The translations under genes and the position numbers were made by a program. DNA of 64,000 nucleotides from Wurfbainia villosa (taxonomy: Eukaryota; Streptophyta; Magnoliopsida; Zingiberales; Zingiberaceae), in assembly GCA_025175895.1 (NCBI GenBank), contig CM045987.1, forward strand, positions 106,815,040-106,879,039. The letters run 5' to 3'. Below the pieces are notes generated by a model. That model did not search any database, was not told the DNA's origin, and saw only the letters and a program-made list of their open reading frames with translations. Each line of letters begins with the position of its first letter. The first letter of the stretch is position 1. Below are positions 44,896-56,680 of the stretch, one piece after another.

Positions 44896-46382
44896 TGATG
44901 CACACAAATTCAACCACAAATCTCACGACCGATACCGTCGAGGACTCGAAGCGCGCGCTCGTGCTTAACGCCCACAAGTACACGGATGTCGTCAAGTAAT
45001 AAAAAGATTATCGATCCCACAGGGACTGAGATTCGAGCACCGATTTGTTCAGTGGATGTTATTGTTCAGAAGTCAATCTAAAGGTTGCGATTGTGAGGGT
45101 TGTCGGTGGACTAAACTCTAGTACGGTGTCACATGGAGGAAGAAAGGAGCTTACCATGAGATCTTTTAAAGGGAATCTAGGACTTCGATTTTGCTTATGT
45201 GTCGCAAAACATGTTATCAACTGGGTGTTGTCTAAACGTCTAACTATGATCTTGTGGAAGGGACATCATACACTCTTCCGATGAGCCACCTCATCTATCG
45301 GGAGCTATCTCTGCCTTACAAAGACGGGAAAGGCGGTACGAGGATGCCGAATCAAACCCTGTGATGAACCATTTCCAGTTCTATCGCATCTTTCTACCCA
45401 CGGTTACAGGAGATCAGGCTAACCCCTAGGTTCCTTGTATAAATTCTCTAAATCTTAGATACGAGGGTTATCACCCCTCGTATCGCCTAAGCACAATAGG
45501 TAGAAAACCAAACACACATAGATATCAGTATAAACAAATCCCAATTGCAAATTCAAACACAATAACAGAATTCAATTTGAAGCAACATGTCATAGGCACA
45601 AAAGCTACTCCCTAATCCAAAAATTGAGGAAACTACTCCATAGATAGGAGAGGAAAATCACAAGGCATGTTCATGTTCGAATCAATAGTAAATAAAGTGT
45701 GAGAACAATAGTTTACAATGCCAATGTGGCCTTATCTCTGGCATTGAAGTGCAGAACTTGGATCTCCAGCGACGTTCTTCCTCCCCGTTGTGAGTTTTCG
45801 AAGCTTTTTAGGGCTTTGGTGTGCCATCCCAGCCGTCGTGCCTCCTCCCTAGGGTTTGGGAGCCTTAGGGCGGCTCCCTCGTGATCCCTCACCTCTTAGA
45901 TAAGTTTCCTATAAATAGAGGTGGCTCCAGATTTCCATAAATGCTTGAAAAACCCTATTTCCTTGAATTCGCGGTGCTACCACACGGTCGTGTGAATTTC
46001 ACATGAGCTGGCCGTGTTGAAGGCTGGAAAATAGATGAAATCTCGGCTTGAAATTGAGCTGGAAAAAAGGCACGACCGTGTATTTTCACACGGTCTGGCC
46101 ATGTCTTTTGCTGGAGCTTCCGTTTTGATCCGTTTTGCTTCGAAAACATACCCAAGTCTTGGGACTTGGCCAATGCGTGTTCCCTAAGGTCCGTGCTCCA
46201 CAAATTGCTCCATTTTTGCACCAAAAATGTCGCTCTACACATAAATTAACAAAAGTATATCTCTGAATTAGAAAATAGGAAATGCATGCAAAATAAAGTA
46301 AAATATGCATGAAACAAACATAAAATGAAATGAGATGTGAGCGAAAACTACTCCTAAAATCCTATATATTTTACTCACATCA
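44896..46382 (-). repeat. 5' LTR of element O
   Basis: Partner of 36346-37831. Contains the same palindromic boxes at 45981-46017 and 46071-46107. Confidence 0.9.
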
Positions 46383-46915
46383 TGCGACAACAAGCACACT
46401 GAGCAATCCAATGCTATAAAAGTTGTTACATCTTATATAGCTGCTCATTGAGTGATCAATGCTAAGAAAAGTTGTTACGTCTAACTTAGTCGCTCTTTAA
46501 ATTATACATAACCATTCTCTAAATGACACATAGTCATTCACCTGATGGCACACAACTATCCTCCAAGTGGCACACAACCATTATCTAGGTGGTACAAAAC
46601 CTTTCTTCTAGTGGTATACAACCGTTTTCCTGGATATGTTATCTTGCTATTTACCCAGATTAAATAATCTTCATTTACATCAATATGAACATCTCTAATC
46701 CCTCATAATGACCATTAAGTTAAGAGCATGTTCCATATCCTCAATATTCACAATCATTTCCATACACAACAGAAATGGGTCGACCAGTGAATAATTCTCA
46801 AAAGATGTAAATCTATTTAATCTTCCTTTTTAGCGTGAATCTATTCATTTTAATCAGTCTCTTTCCTAGTCATGTTCCATAGACTGAATTATCCATAGTC
46901 ATTAGTGTTGGTGCA
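46383..46915 (-). other. Copia G 3' untranslated region, middle piece
   Basis: Lies between O and solo LTR Q. Non-coding, with loose repeats of ACACAACCAT and GGCACACAAC near 46540-46600. With 36151-36345 and 48007-48620 it makes up an unusually long 3' UTR. Confidence 0.5.
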
Positions 46916-48001
46916 GTGAGGCACCGAAATCGAACCTGTGTTTTGATTATAGCAAAGACACAAAAGTTAAGTCTATTTTGTTTTCTCACGAGCTGAATCG
47001 AGTGTGCAGAAGATTGATATAGCTGGAGCTGAAGGCTAGCGACACCCGGAGGAAGCCGCGGTGGTCGGGCGATACTCGAGTTACTTCGGAGGGAGCCGAA
47101 GGAATCGAGTGGAAGGCCGGAAGCAAAAGCGACACGTAAGTATCGAGGTAAGCTCGTGTGTGCGAGAGTAAGTAAGGTCGTATCCTCTTTATGGGGATGA
47201 TCTTAAGCGTAGATCCGACCAAAGACATCTTATAGATGGTCTAGGTCGAGATCAGATGGTCGACGACCATCGAAATTATGTTTTTATTGAGCTAACTTTG
47301 ACTTGCAGCAAGCATCAATCGATCGCTTGAGGACTCATTGCGTGTATCCCGATCGCTGAAGAGTTATCAATCGATCGATCGCGCCATCGATCGATGATGG
47401 CCATCGATCGATGGTCAATGATCAGATTCGAGGAGTCAAGGCTTATCACTCCACCTCAAAGCGGTTTGGTGTCCATTTGTGATTGGTTGAAGACCCACTC
47501 GAAAAGGGGCTCAAAGGCTATAAAAGGAGGGCCAAACCTAGGGTTTCATCAACAATTCTAAGTGCTCAAAAGCCTCCGTTACGCTGCAACTCTACGACAA
47601 CGAAGTCCTTCCATTCCGACGTCTAGGTTTAACTTTCTTTATTATTGTACGTCGGTCTTAGTTTTTGTTATCAGTTTGTCATTTATATTTCCGGAGCTTT
47701 TATCGTATACGAGGAGAGGGGGAGTGTCCCTCTACCTCAAGTTTTTTTTGTATCGATTAACTCCTACCTCCAACGAGGAGGAGTTTGTTTAGTGATTTGC
47801 CCTCCGTGTGTGGTCAAGGACCACTAGGGCCTTGGAGTAGTAGCCTTCGGCTACGAACCAAGTAAATATCTTGTTTCTATTGTCTCCTTTACTTTTTGTT
47901 TTGCTTATCTTTCCGCTGCGTATATTTCTTTTGAAACGAATTCGAAAAAGTTTTTTCTTTCGCTATTCACCCCCCCTCTAGCGAACCGCATTGATCCAAC
48001 A
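46916..48001 (+). mobile_element. Solo LTR Q, SIRE-like
   Basis: 1086 bases, TGTTGGTGCAGTG to GATCCAACA, with perfect target duplication ATTAG (46911-46915, 48002-48006). TATAAAA at 47519-47525 and a terminal CACCCCCCCTCTAGCG give plus orientation; the end matches J and D in reverse. U3 contains several ATCGATCGAT words, including a 14-bp perfect palindrome CCATCGATCGATGG at 47401-47414. Confidence 0.92.
47519..47525 (+). promoter_or_regulatory. TATA box of solo LTR Q
   Basis: TATAAAA in the context GCTATAAAAGGAGGG, with a purine-rich start region following; a solo LTR with an intact TATA box could still start transcription toward 48 kb. Confidence 0.6.
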
Positions 48002-48006
48002 ATTAG

Positions 48007-48619
48007 GTTTACATGCTAAAGTAGTAGACCTTAATTAAAACTTCAAGTAGACAGCTAAATAGTCACATATGACAAATACTGAGATAAACATATAATATCA
48101 AAGGGCTCACATAGTAGAGAAGCAGAGATTCATTCTCCTACTACCCTTATTGTCACTTTAGCACATGTGGTATGAATCACATGCTATGATGTTATTCTCT
48201 TTACTAATAAAGAGTGCATGTCGTCCTCAAATCAACATCGTACACATTTCGATCTAGACATTCCCAATGCCTAATCCTGAATTCAACATATGAATTCTAA
48301 TCTGGCTCCAAATAGGTATAGTAAATGGTGGGAGCATTTACTTCGATCACTATTCTCAAATGATCTTATCTTGATACAAATATCAAGATGACCCCATCTT
48401 ATAGGTATGTATCTCTATACATATAGCTTCCAAAGATATCCTATAAGTAATGGTTTTACCCCTATTTGTACTTAACAAATAGATATGATTGTCCATGTGA
48501 GAGGACCAATCACTACCTACCAATATGCTCACCGAGAACTTATCAGAATGTAACATCACATACACTAAATAAATTGTGGTTAGCATTTCAAACAATCAAA
48601 TTGCAATATCCGATTGTCA
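48007..48619 (-). other. Copia G 3' untranslated region, right piece
   Basis: Non-coding sequence between solo LTR Q and the RNase H remnant. No structure recognised. Confidence 0.5.
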
Positions 48620-49215
48620 TTACAAAACTGTTGCATTCTACGAAGTCCCATAGACTTTACATGCTCATAAAATGACTCTCTAGTCATTGGCTTACTAAAA
48701 GGATCTTCAAGCATAACTCGTGTAGGGATATACTCAAGAATCACCTTCCTCTTAGCAACAATATCCCTTACAAAGTTATACTTTATAGTTATATGCTTGC
48801 CCTTGCTGTGATATTCGGGATCCTTGCAAAATGCTATAGCAGCTTAACTATCACAATAGACAGTCACTGGACTCCCACTGTTCTCAACAATCTTCATATG
48901 CTTCAGAAACTTCCTTAACCAGACTCCTTCTTGTACAACTGTTGATCGTGCCACATATTCAACTTCCATAGTTCACAAGGCCACACAGGCATGTTTCTTG
49001 CTATTCCAGGAGATGGTGCCACCATTCAACAAGAACGCATAGCCTGATGTGAATTTTCTATCAACCAGGTTCCCAACCCAATCTCTATCTGAATAACCCT
49101 TCAGGCTCATATCTAATCCTTGATAACAGAGACTCTAACCTGTTGTCACTTTTAGATATCTGAATATCCTTTTCACTTCCTTCCAGTGTCGCGGTCTTGG
49201 GTTTGACTAGAATGG
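48620..49215 (-). pseudogene. Copia G RNase H (broken)
   Basis: Minus-strand blocks ISWNSKKHACVAL, MEVEYVARSTVVQEGVWLRK and VTVYCDS followed by AAIAFCKDP show the copia RNase H with its E and D residues. Two stops (near 48975 and 48848) interrupt. It ends near 48620 with KSMGL- and NDNR-like residues and is followed by the 3' UTR. Confidence 0.8.
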
Positions 49216-49220
49216 ACTGA

Positions 49221-50334
49221 CTAAGCCAACAACATAGTGTATATTAAACTACCAACAACACTGACATATGGTCTTTTATTCATCTCGGCTATTTCTTCAA
49301 GAGTCTTGGGACTCATACTCTTGCTCAGAATAATACCTTTCACAATAGGTGTGTTTTCACTACTGCAATCAGACATACTGAAATGTTGTAACATCTTATT
49401 TATATAAGACTCTTGAGACAAACCTAAAAGTCTCTTAGATCGATCCCTAAAGATCTTAACTCCTAAGATGTATTTAGCTTCTCCCATATCTGTTAAGTCA
49501 AACTGTGATGAAAGCCACTCTTTGACTTCTATCACAAAATCTATGTCATTTTCTGCTATCAGCATATCATCAACATATAATGATAAAATGACATACTTTC
49601 CTTTTTCTTTTTTCAAGAAAATGCAATGATCCTCATTGATCATTTCAAAACCATAAGATAAAACCATTTCATTAAATCTTATTTCCACTGTCTTGATGCT
49701 TTCTTTAGCCCAAATATAGATTTCTTCAATCTACATACTTTTTCTTCTTGGCCTTCAGCAATGAAATCTTCTGGCTGAACCATATAGACATCTCATCAAA
49801 CTCACCGTTAAGGAAAGTGATTTTTACATTCATCTGATGTAATTCCAAGTCATAATGTGCCCCAAAATCTAAAATAACTCTGATTGACACAAACTTCACT
49901 ATGGGAGAAAATGTCTCTTCAAAGTCTATATCCTCCAATTGGGTAAATCCTTTTGCAACTAAAAAAGCATTATATCAGTTAATCGATCCATCTGATTTCC
50001 TCTTTATTTTGAGAATCCATTAATTCTCAATATCCCTTCAGTCAGGAGGAAGATAGACTAACTCCCAAACATGATTCTTAATCATTGACTCCATCTCTTC
50101 AACCATTGCATTTTTCCACTTATCTCTAACTCTACATCCCAGATCTTCCTCAACTGATTGAGGTTCATCATCGTCAACTGGGAATGTCATCATTGCCTCA
50201 TTCTCAATATCAAACCTCTTCTTAGGCTTAATCTTACGAACACTTCTTCCTAAGTTGGGCTCATGAGAAGCCACCCCATGACTAGGCAAATTACTCCCAC
50301 TCGGTTGACTAGGTTCAGGTATCCCACATGACAC
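49221..50334 (-). pseudogene. Copia G reverse transcriptase (broken)
   Basis: 49221-49688 carries SLYVDDMLIAENDIDF, the YVDD active site, and DLTDMGEAKYILGVKIFRDR. 49726-49938 carries EETFSPIVKFVSIR and LELHQMNVKITFLNG, in which the first catalytic aspartate (usually QMDV) is now asparagine. 50038-50334 covers the region before the enzyme with VRDKWKNAMVEEMESM. Two frameshifts and some stops separate the pieces. With an active-site D to N change and broken frames it is dead. Confidence 0.87.
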
Positions 50335-50430
50335 CTGTTTAGTTGATAATGACTCATCCTCCTCAAATAGAGGAACTGTCTTATCAACCTCACCTATAGC
50401 TGGGAACTCAATTTCGAGAAAAGTAGCATC

Positions 50431-50699
50431 TCACGAATCCAATTCGTAGATTGTTCCATCTTGCTGCTCACCTATGAAAACATAACCTTTGAAGATCTCA
50501 GAATATCTTATAAATATACATTTCTTACCTCTATGTCTCAGTTTTTCATACTTGTGAGAACAATCATGAATATAGGAAGCTGACCCCCAGGTTCTCAGAT
50601 TGCTCAAATATGATTTTTTGCCTGTCCATTGTTCATATGAGGTAGATAGAACTGACTTTGAAGGCACTTTGTTAAGTATATAAGTCCACTGTCATGCCT
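50431..50699 (-). pseudogene. Copia G integrase, C-terminal part left of solo LTR R
   Basis: Reads YILNKVPSKSV, then STSYEQWTGKKS and LRTWGSASY, the usual stretch after the integrase core. The frame resumes to the right of R at 54047 (ANLPI, then GDALL), showing that R split one gene. Confidence 0.85.
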
Positions 50700-51754
50700 C
50701 GAGAGTATGCTGAGCCGAAAATAAACAGACAACATCTCCCCTGTACGTGATACAATATCCTGTTGATACAAGGCCTTTCGATCACAACCACATAACATAT
50801 ATATATGTATATAACCATAAAGCACAGCAGAAATATACTGACAAATAATAAAGACCCAAATATGCACTCCGGAGTGACTTTAACACAACAAAAGTCATAA
50901 TAGACCAAATACTTACAACACATCCGTATACCACAAATGCGGAATAATATTGGATAAAATCCCAAAACCAATAATCCAACAGAATACAACAAAACAGAAT
51001 AAACATCCAACCATTTGGTGTGAGATGGGATCAGCTGGCGGAGCTCCGAACATCCAAGGAATCTTCTACCTGTTACCTGGGCGACAGAAAACTCAGGGTT
51101 CATGGTGGTGAGTATAAACTCAGGGGTAATATGTAGAAAGTGCATGAACAACATATAAAGACATAGAGATCTACAAGTATACATGTGAAGATATATAGGT
51201 ATACAGAAGAAGTCCAACAGACATACAGTCATAATTATGATAACAACTAACCACCAGTATAGTCATACTCAATGCATATACTAAACTGATCAACTGAATA
51301 TGAAGTAATGTAAAGTACCAACATACCTGGCGGTCTGCAACACCATAAGCTAAATCATCCTGAACAGGTATACAATAACATAACCCCATATAACATACAA
51401 GGTCAATCCACACCTGACCAACACTCAGACATATGAATAGTTTATAATCACATGTAATAACAACCCGGTCCATACTAAACTGTGACATGACACTAATCAA
51501 ATGCATACAATAGTTTGGACCAACACCTACATCATGATCAACACACACAGCAGTATAAAAGTATGCAAATGACATGTAACATGATGAACAAGCATATGCA
51601 GCAACCAAATGCAGCATTTCACAGGCATATGTAAAACATATATCAAATACATGCATACATATATATCAGCAATGCATATGCATGGCCATGTCTGCGGACC
51701 CATCCAACTATGACCCCAGTATGCCCTGGGTGGCACAACATGACAACTATTTCG

Positions 51755-52070
51755 ACTCTAGCTACCACTACTCTCGAGTGGCCGAGTTGGGTAGTATAAA
51801 TGGTAGCTAGCCGCTATATAGCTATATGCTACCCCACGGGGGTCCCTGTTGCTAGCCACTCCGTCACACTACCCATTAGTGGACGAGCATCACACACATG
51901 ACAACTGCACATCACACAACCACCGTCTATGGTGGGCGAGTGCGCTATCTACCACTCTGCACAGTGGCCAAGTGTGCATCTCCAGCTACCACCGTCTATA
52001 GTGGCCGAGCGCGGCACATCCAATGCTTTGTACTCAACCCTGCTACCACTACCTCGAATGGCCGAGGAGG
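51755..52070. repeat. Degenerate 60-80-bp repeats in LTR R
   Basis: Four copies containing CTACCACTACTC or CTACCACCGTCTATAGTGG and GGCCGAG, in a GC-richer part of the LTR. Confidence 0.65.
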
Positions 52071-53135
52071 CAGGATGACTGACGACCTATTTCAACCACA
52101 AGGGAGACCCAGTCGACAGCATGCATGCAATGTAATGATGCACAACTCCACGCATGTATCCCTGCAACCCTCCCTATTCCACGGGGAGTCTTGGTCAACC
52201 AAAAGTCAACTATGCAAGGACTACAAATCCACAAGACACTCTCTCTACCCCACAGAGAGTCATACACAACTGACAATCAACCACACTATGACCTCTAGTC
52301 CATAGCGAGATACTATCGATAATCCATATAACCATTCCCAGATACACGATCCATAATGGATATACAATCATATTAGGACCTCTAGTCCATAACCACATAC
52401 TGACAACCACCCACTTATCTATGCATAGATGACTAGATCCACCATAGATGCACAACTAATATGTGTACAATACAACAATCGACTTCATAATCTGATCCAT
52501 CACCTAACCCTAGTGATGTAATCGAGTAACCCAATCTGAGTTCACAAGGGTAACCCTAACCACATGTACTTAACTGAACATCTATCAGCTAACACACAAT
52601 AGGGTTTGTAATTTATATCCGTGATAAATGAACGATGAATTAACAATAATATATCTCAAAGGTCAAGGCTAAGTACAAGCACATGAATAAATAATAGTGT
52701 AGTCAAGGTAAAAGAATTCAGCATAAATCCAAATTCATGCACCGGAATTAGTCAAAACTACCTGACCAGGGTAGATATTATCCACCTGATATGAAGCTCG
52801 AAATAAATAGTCCTCAAGCTCGGGAACCTGCCTCGTAACCCAAACCTACACATAATAACAAACTATGATTAAGTACAAGCCTTCGATAAATATACTAATT
52901 AAACACTACTTCGTTTCTATGTTCACATCCTTTCCTCGTCTACGAGTTTGAAACTCCGATTATCCCAATATGATATACCCTACCCAAACTCATAGTATAT
53001 CACCAACATCCATAAGATCAATTAGAGTAAATAGATCTAAACACATTCCAATCAACCTGCATACTCACAGATCTAAACAACACTCAAAACAATCTAAGCT
53101 TACCTCAATATCCAAATCACCACAGCCAATCAATT

Positions 53136-53157
53136 CACACACACACACACACACACC
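53136..53157. repeat. (CA)n microsatellite
   Basis: About eleven CA units inside LTR R. Confidence 0.95.
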
Positions 53158-54046
53158 ATCCTTCACAGCCATGGAAACTCCATCATTTACAACAACACAA
53201 CCATGAACACAACCAGATCATCTACGGATCAACCAATCATCAATTGGACTTCACAGCCGGCACAACAACACAACATCATCAATAACGACTCTAAAATCAA
53301 TAACCACAACAGACACTGATTACACCCAAATCACAGTCGCCAACCACCGATCCATCGTTAGCAAACTCATCGGATCCCATAGGTATTTACACACAACCAA
53401 AATACAACAATTACAGACGAAACAATAGGGATAAACAAAGCTTACCGATCAGCTCTTCACCAACATCACCTCCCTTATCCACCAGAATAATCTGCTCCAA
53501 TCACTGCCCAAAACCATGGATCCAAGCTCAATAAGAAACCCACTTCTAAATCTAAACTCACACCCTAAAGGAGGAAGGAAATTGATCCTTACCTAGCTCT
53601 GGCAACAATCGACGATGAAATCTCACTCTCGGCAGCTCACTGCCTTAGTGGCCCAGCTCCTCAACTGACCTCCTCCCCATTCCAGCCTATTCGACGTCTT
53701 TCCCTTGACCGGATCTCTCACCAGAGGCGCCAACAGTAGCAGCTCACGGAGGAAGAAGAAAGGTGGAGAAAAATCACCGATCACGATGAGGAGAGGAAGA
53801 AGAGAAACGGATCGTGATGAAGAAATGTCACCGCTCGATTCGTTCGGCTCTTTTAAAAGTCATTCGGCCAGCCAGTTCAAGCTAACTGGTTTAAGCCAAA
53901 CCGGTTCAGCCATTATACCCAATCAACTCTTGATTAAGCCCCCATTAAGCTAATCAAACCTAACCACTAATTAAACCCAATTAGTTACCTAATGAAGTTT
54001 AATCCATATACCCCAAATATTTTTTTTTCCCGTATCTTACAACCAC

Positions 54047-54600
54047 AACTAGTAATGCATCTCCTCAATAGGAGATTGGCAAATTAGCCTGCACCATCAT
54101 AGACATAACCATTTCAAGAAGAGTCCTATTTCTTCTCTCAGCAACTCCATTTTTTTGTGGAGTTTCAGAGATTGTCATTTGTCTAATAATCCTCTTATCA
54201 TTACATATTGTCTTGAAAAAATTAGAAAAATATTCTCTTCTCCAGTCAGTGCGTAAAGTCTTTACCTTACGTTCCATTTGATTCTCTACCTCGTTCATAT
54301 AATGAATGATGCAATCCAATGCTTCAGATTTATGAGAAATCAAATACACATGACCAAAACGAGAGAAATTATCAATAATGATAATGAAATAAGAAGCTCC
54401 ATGTCTAGCCTTCATATTCATTGTACCATAAATATCTGAATGAATTAATTGCAATGGTGACTCATCCCTCATAGCCTTACCGAATGGTTTCCTATAGACA
54501 AGCTAATCTTAGCACGATAGCCCAAGAATCCCTCTTTACCTAACCGATTCATGTGATCTTGTCCTATATGTCCTAATCTAGCATGTCAAACCACATCAGT
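54047..54600 (-). pseudogene. Copia G integrase, N-terminal zinc region and core
   Basis: 54065-54472 carries IHSDIYGTMN (first catalytic D), TLRTDWRREYF (second; usual DRGGEY altered to DWRREY) and NGVAERRNRTLLEMV (E). To the right, HARLGHIG (about 54580) marks the zinc region but the CxxC pair is degraded. Integrase would join the cDNA to the host chromosome. The right part is broken by stops, and solo LTR R cuts the left. Confidence 0.83.
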
Positions 54601-55131
54601 TATATCTACATCACTAGTAAGAGCAATGTTTGAAAAACAACTATCAATCGCATAATTAGCATTTGGTTCCACATCAAGAACCATAAGACCATTTGTCAAA
54701 AATCCATATCCAATTGACACGGAGTCAATTTTAAGTTCTACACACCGACTGTAAAAATTAATACAGTACACTAAATAAAGAAGACAAGTAACATAAATAA
54801 GATTCCTTTGAATCTCAGGAGCATATAGGACATCATGTAGTAACAAAGTACTTCCACCTCGTAGGTTAAGTTTGTAAGTGTCGACTCCTTTGACTTCAAC
54901 TCTTGCATTGTTTCCTATTTAGATCCATTTGTTGCCAGCTGGTACCCTACGGTACTCCACATATGTAACCCGCTCTCGAGCTACATAGTTGGTTGCTCCC
55001 GAATCTATAATCCATAAAGGATAAGAATCAGCCAACAATGTAGAACTAGCAATAAAATGCTCAGAAGACAGACTTGAAGTTACCTTTTTCGGCTCAGTAC
55101 ATTCCCGAGCGTAGTGGCCCTTTTGCCACAA
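54586..55131 (-). pseudogene. Copia G protease region and zinc knuckle end
   Basis: PLWIIDSGATNYV at about 55000 contains the D-S-G active site of a copia aspartic protease. LLHDVLYAPEIQRNLIYVT (54846) is the conserved block after it. At the right end GHYARECTEPKK is the second half of a CCHC knuckle; its first cysteines lie in another frame (about 55125-55140). The protease would cut the gag-pol polyprotein. Confidence 0.8.
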
Positions 55132-55134
55132 TTA

Positions 55135-55928
55135 AAGTAAGACACCTTGCTTTTAGGTTTCTTCCCAGTCTTCTTGTTCTTCTTCTTCTTGATTGGGTCA
55201 TCCGCACTTACAGCAGTAGCTTCCTTCTTCTTTCCCTTTCCTTTCTTGAATCATTTCTTTTTCTTGGATACAGATGATCCAGCAAAACCAATAGCTAAAT
55301 AGGCTTGGCCAAAAATCCTTGCAGATTCTACTCTCTCCACCTCCAGTTCAACATGGCGTGAGACATCAACGAAATTCTTAATACTCTCACTATGAGTTAA
55401 GGTCTGCTTCATAGCTTCCCAAGAATCCGAAAGAGAATGAATAACTTCTTGAACCTATTGTTCATCGGTCAGCTCATGACCAGTAGTTTTAAGCTTCTGA
55501 ATCGTGTTGGACATCTCCCAGAGATGTTGAACCATCGAAACATTTGGCCGCTTCTTGTAGTTATCAAACCTGATCGTTAGCTACCGAAGCTTGCTCAGAC
55601 TCATTCCACTATATCTATCCCTAAGAGCTACCCAGACTGCATGAGCCGAAGGATACAACTCATACTCAAAAACTAGGTCATCAACCATTGAACTAATCAA
55701 TATGCCCTTAGAAGTGGAATCCTTCTTTTTGTATGCCTTATAGGCATCAAGGTCTCGTCTGTGCTGTGTCGTGGTACTTTCAACAAGTTCTACCATAACA
55801 TGATGTATAGCCTCTAGAACTTCTTGTTCCTCAAGAACGTACTGAATCTTGATGTGCCAGATTTTGTAGTTTTCCTCGTTAAGTTTCTCACCCTTGTTGA
55901 GTCCAGCTATGATGTTCTTTGTTGCCAT
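55135..55928 (-). pseudogene. Copia G gag (broken)
   Basis: Starts at the ATG read from 55928 with MATKNIIAGLNKGEKLNEEN, then YKIWHIKIQYVLEEQEVLEA, a copia gag shell. The frame holds for 115 residues (to 55581), and the rest is recognisable in shifted frames: helices with LTHSESIKNFVDVSRHVE near 55370 and a lysine-rich tract near 55190-55260, before the knuckle. The start is supported by the tight match to family starts with an N-terminal MATKN-like sequence. Confidence 0.85.
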
Positions 55929-56316
55929 GATCTATCATAAATAAACAAATTATTCAGATATTCAGTGTATGTCTTTTATGCATGTAATCTATGGATTAAC
56001 TCAATGTAAATCTGATTTGGTTTACAAAATCAAGTGATAACTATGTTGCAACTCATCATCTGTATGTGCCAATCTGATTTACATTAATCTATTCTATTAC
56101 ATACATCCCATCTAATGGACTTAATCACTATCCAAACATTATATTATACATTCAATGAACTTATCATTTAAAATTATACTCATAATCAAAATATCAAAGA
56201 GCATAAACTAACATCATGCATCATGTAGAGTCAATAGAAAAAAATCAACTAATAATTTTGAATGAACATATTATTAACTAAACATGTTGTACATTGTCAA
56301 CAAATAACAGGACTCT
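55929..56316 (-). other. Copia G leader remnant
   Basis: AT-rich, non-coding. No primer site occurs before the sequence changes into LTR fragment S at 56317, so the 5' LTR of G is missing or lies beyond S and K. Confidence 0.55.
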
Positions 56317-56680
56317 TGATGTGAGCAAAACATATAGGGTTTTAGGAGTAGTTTTCGCTCACATCTCGTTTCATTTTATGTTTGCTGCATGCATATTTTA
56401 CTTTATTTTCCATGCATTTCCTGTTTTCTAGTTCAGAGATCTACTCTATATACTTTTGTGTGCAGGATAGCATTTTGTGGGGAAAAAGGTGCACTTTCAG
56501 AGCAAAAAGAAGACATTTGGCAGGTAGATGCAGAAGGGAACACGACGAGGGTGTGTGCCTACACACGACCATGTTCAGGGGGTGAAAATGGCTACCACAG
56601 CCTGAAAAATGGCTAGGTCATGTGTTTTCACACGGTCGTGTGTGCGGCCAGGCGATTTGATGCGACCAGGGGTTTTTCCA
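56317..56680 (+). repeat. LTR fragment S, gypsy-type (O family), plus orientation
   Basis: Starts TGATGTGAGCAAAACATATAGGG, apart from small changes the reverse complement of the O LTR end at 46382. Contains the palindromic box TGTGTTTTCACACGGTCGTG (56620-56640). Cut at 56680 by copia K; flanking TTCCA would be K's target. Confidence 0.75.

Larger units (their letters stand above)
36346..46382 (-). mobile_element. Element O: gypsy-type non-autonomous retrotransposon
   Basis: LTRs of 1486 and 1487 bases (36346-37831 and 44896-46382) with TGATG...CATCA ends. Flanks CGCGA and TGCGA form a 5-bp target duplication with one change. Minus strand: primer site for tRNA-Asp (44873-44889), zinc knuckle and gag-like frame, purine tract GTCTGGGGGAAT (37832-37843). 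About 3.1 kb of interior remain once nested solo LTR P is removed, with no reverse transcriptase or integrase. The Asp primer site and the CTTGAGGACAAGCAAAG block before the purine tract are typical of Athila/Tat-type gypsy elements. Confidence 0.9.
50700..54041 (-). mobile_element. Solo LTR R, Tekay/Del-like, 3.34 kb
   Basis: Plus strand TGTCATGCCTCG to CCGTATCTTACA; in reverse TGTAAGATACGG...GGCATGACA. Flanks TCCAC (50695-50699) and ACCAC (54042-54046) form a 5-bp target duplication with one change. Split integrase on both sides supports the boundaries. No primer site or interior. It is unrelated in sequence to P. It includes a CA microsatellite and several CACTACCAC/GGCCGAG repeats near 51760-52070. 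Confidence 0.83.
35680..56316 (-). mobile_element. Copia element G with three nested insertions
   Basis: Minus-strand Ty1/copia element. The 3' LTR (35680-36137) and purine tract are at the left, gag starts at 55928 on the right. Removing O (36346-46382), Q (46916-48001) and R (50700-54041) leaves about 6.2 kb in the expected order. Evidence that these parts belong together: Q and R have matching target duplications, integrase sequence continues across R, and O's flanks match (CGCGA, TGCGA). The 5' LTR and primer site are not seen; the leader is cut at 56316 by LTR fragment S. Confidence 0.8.

Noticed and set aside
50672..51656. Minus-strand frames of 186 and 161 residues rich in C, Y, V and L, looking like membrane proteins
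   Set aside because: They lie in solo LTR R; composition (repeats of TATATG/ACATAC) explains the residues and no family is recognised.
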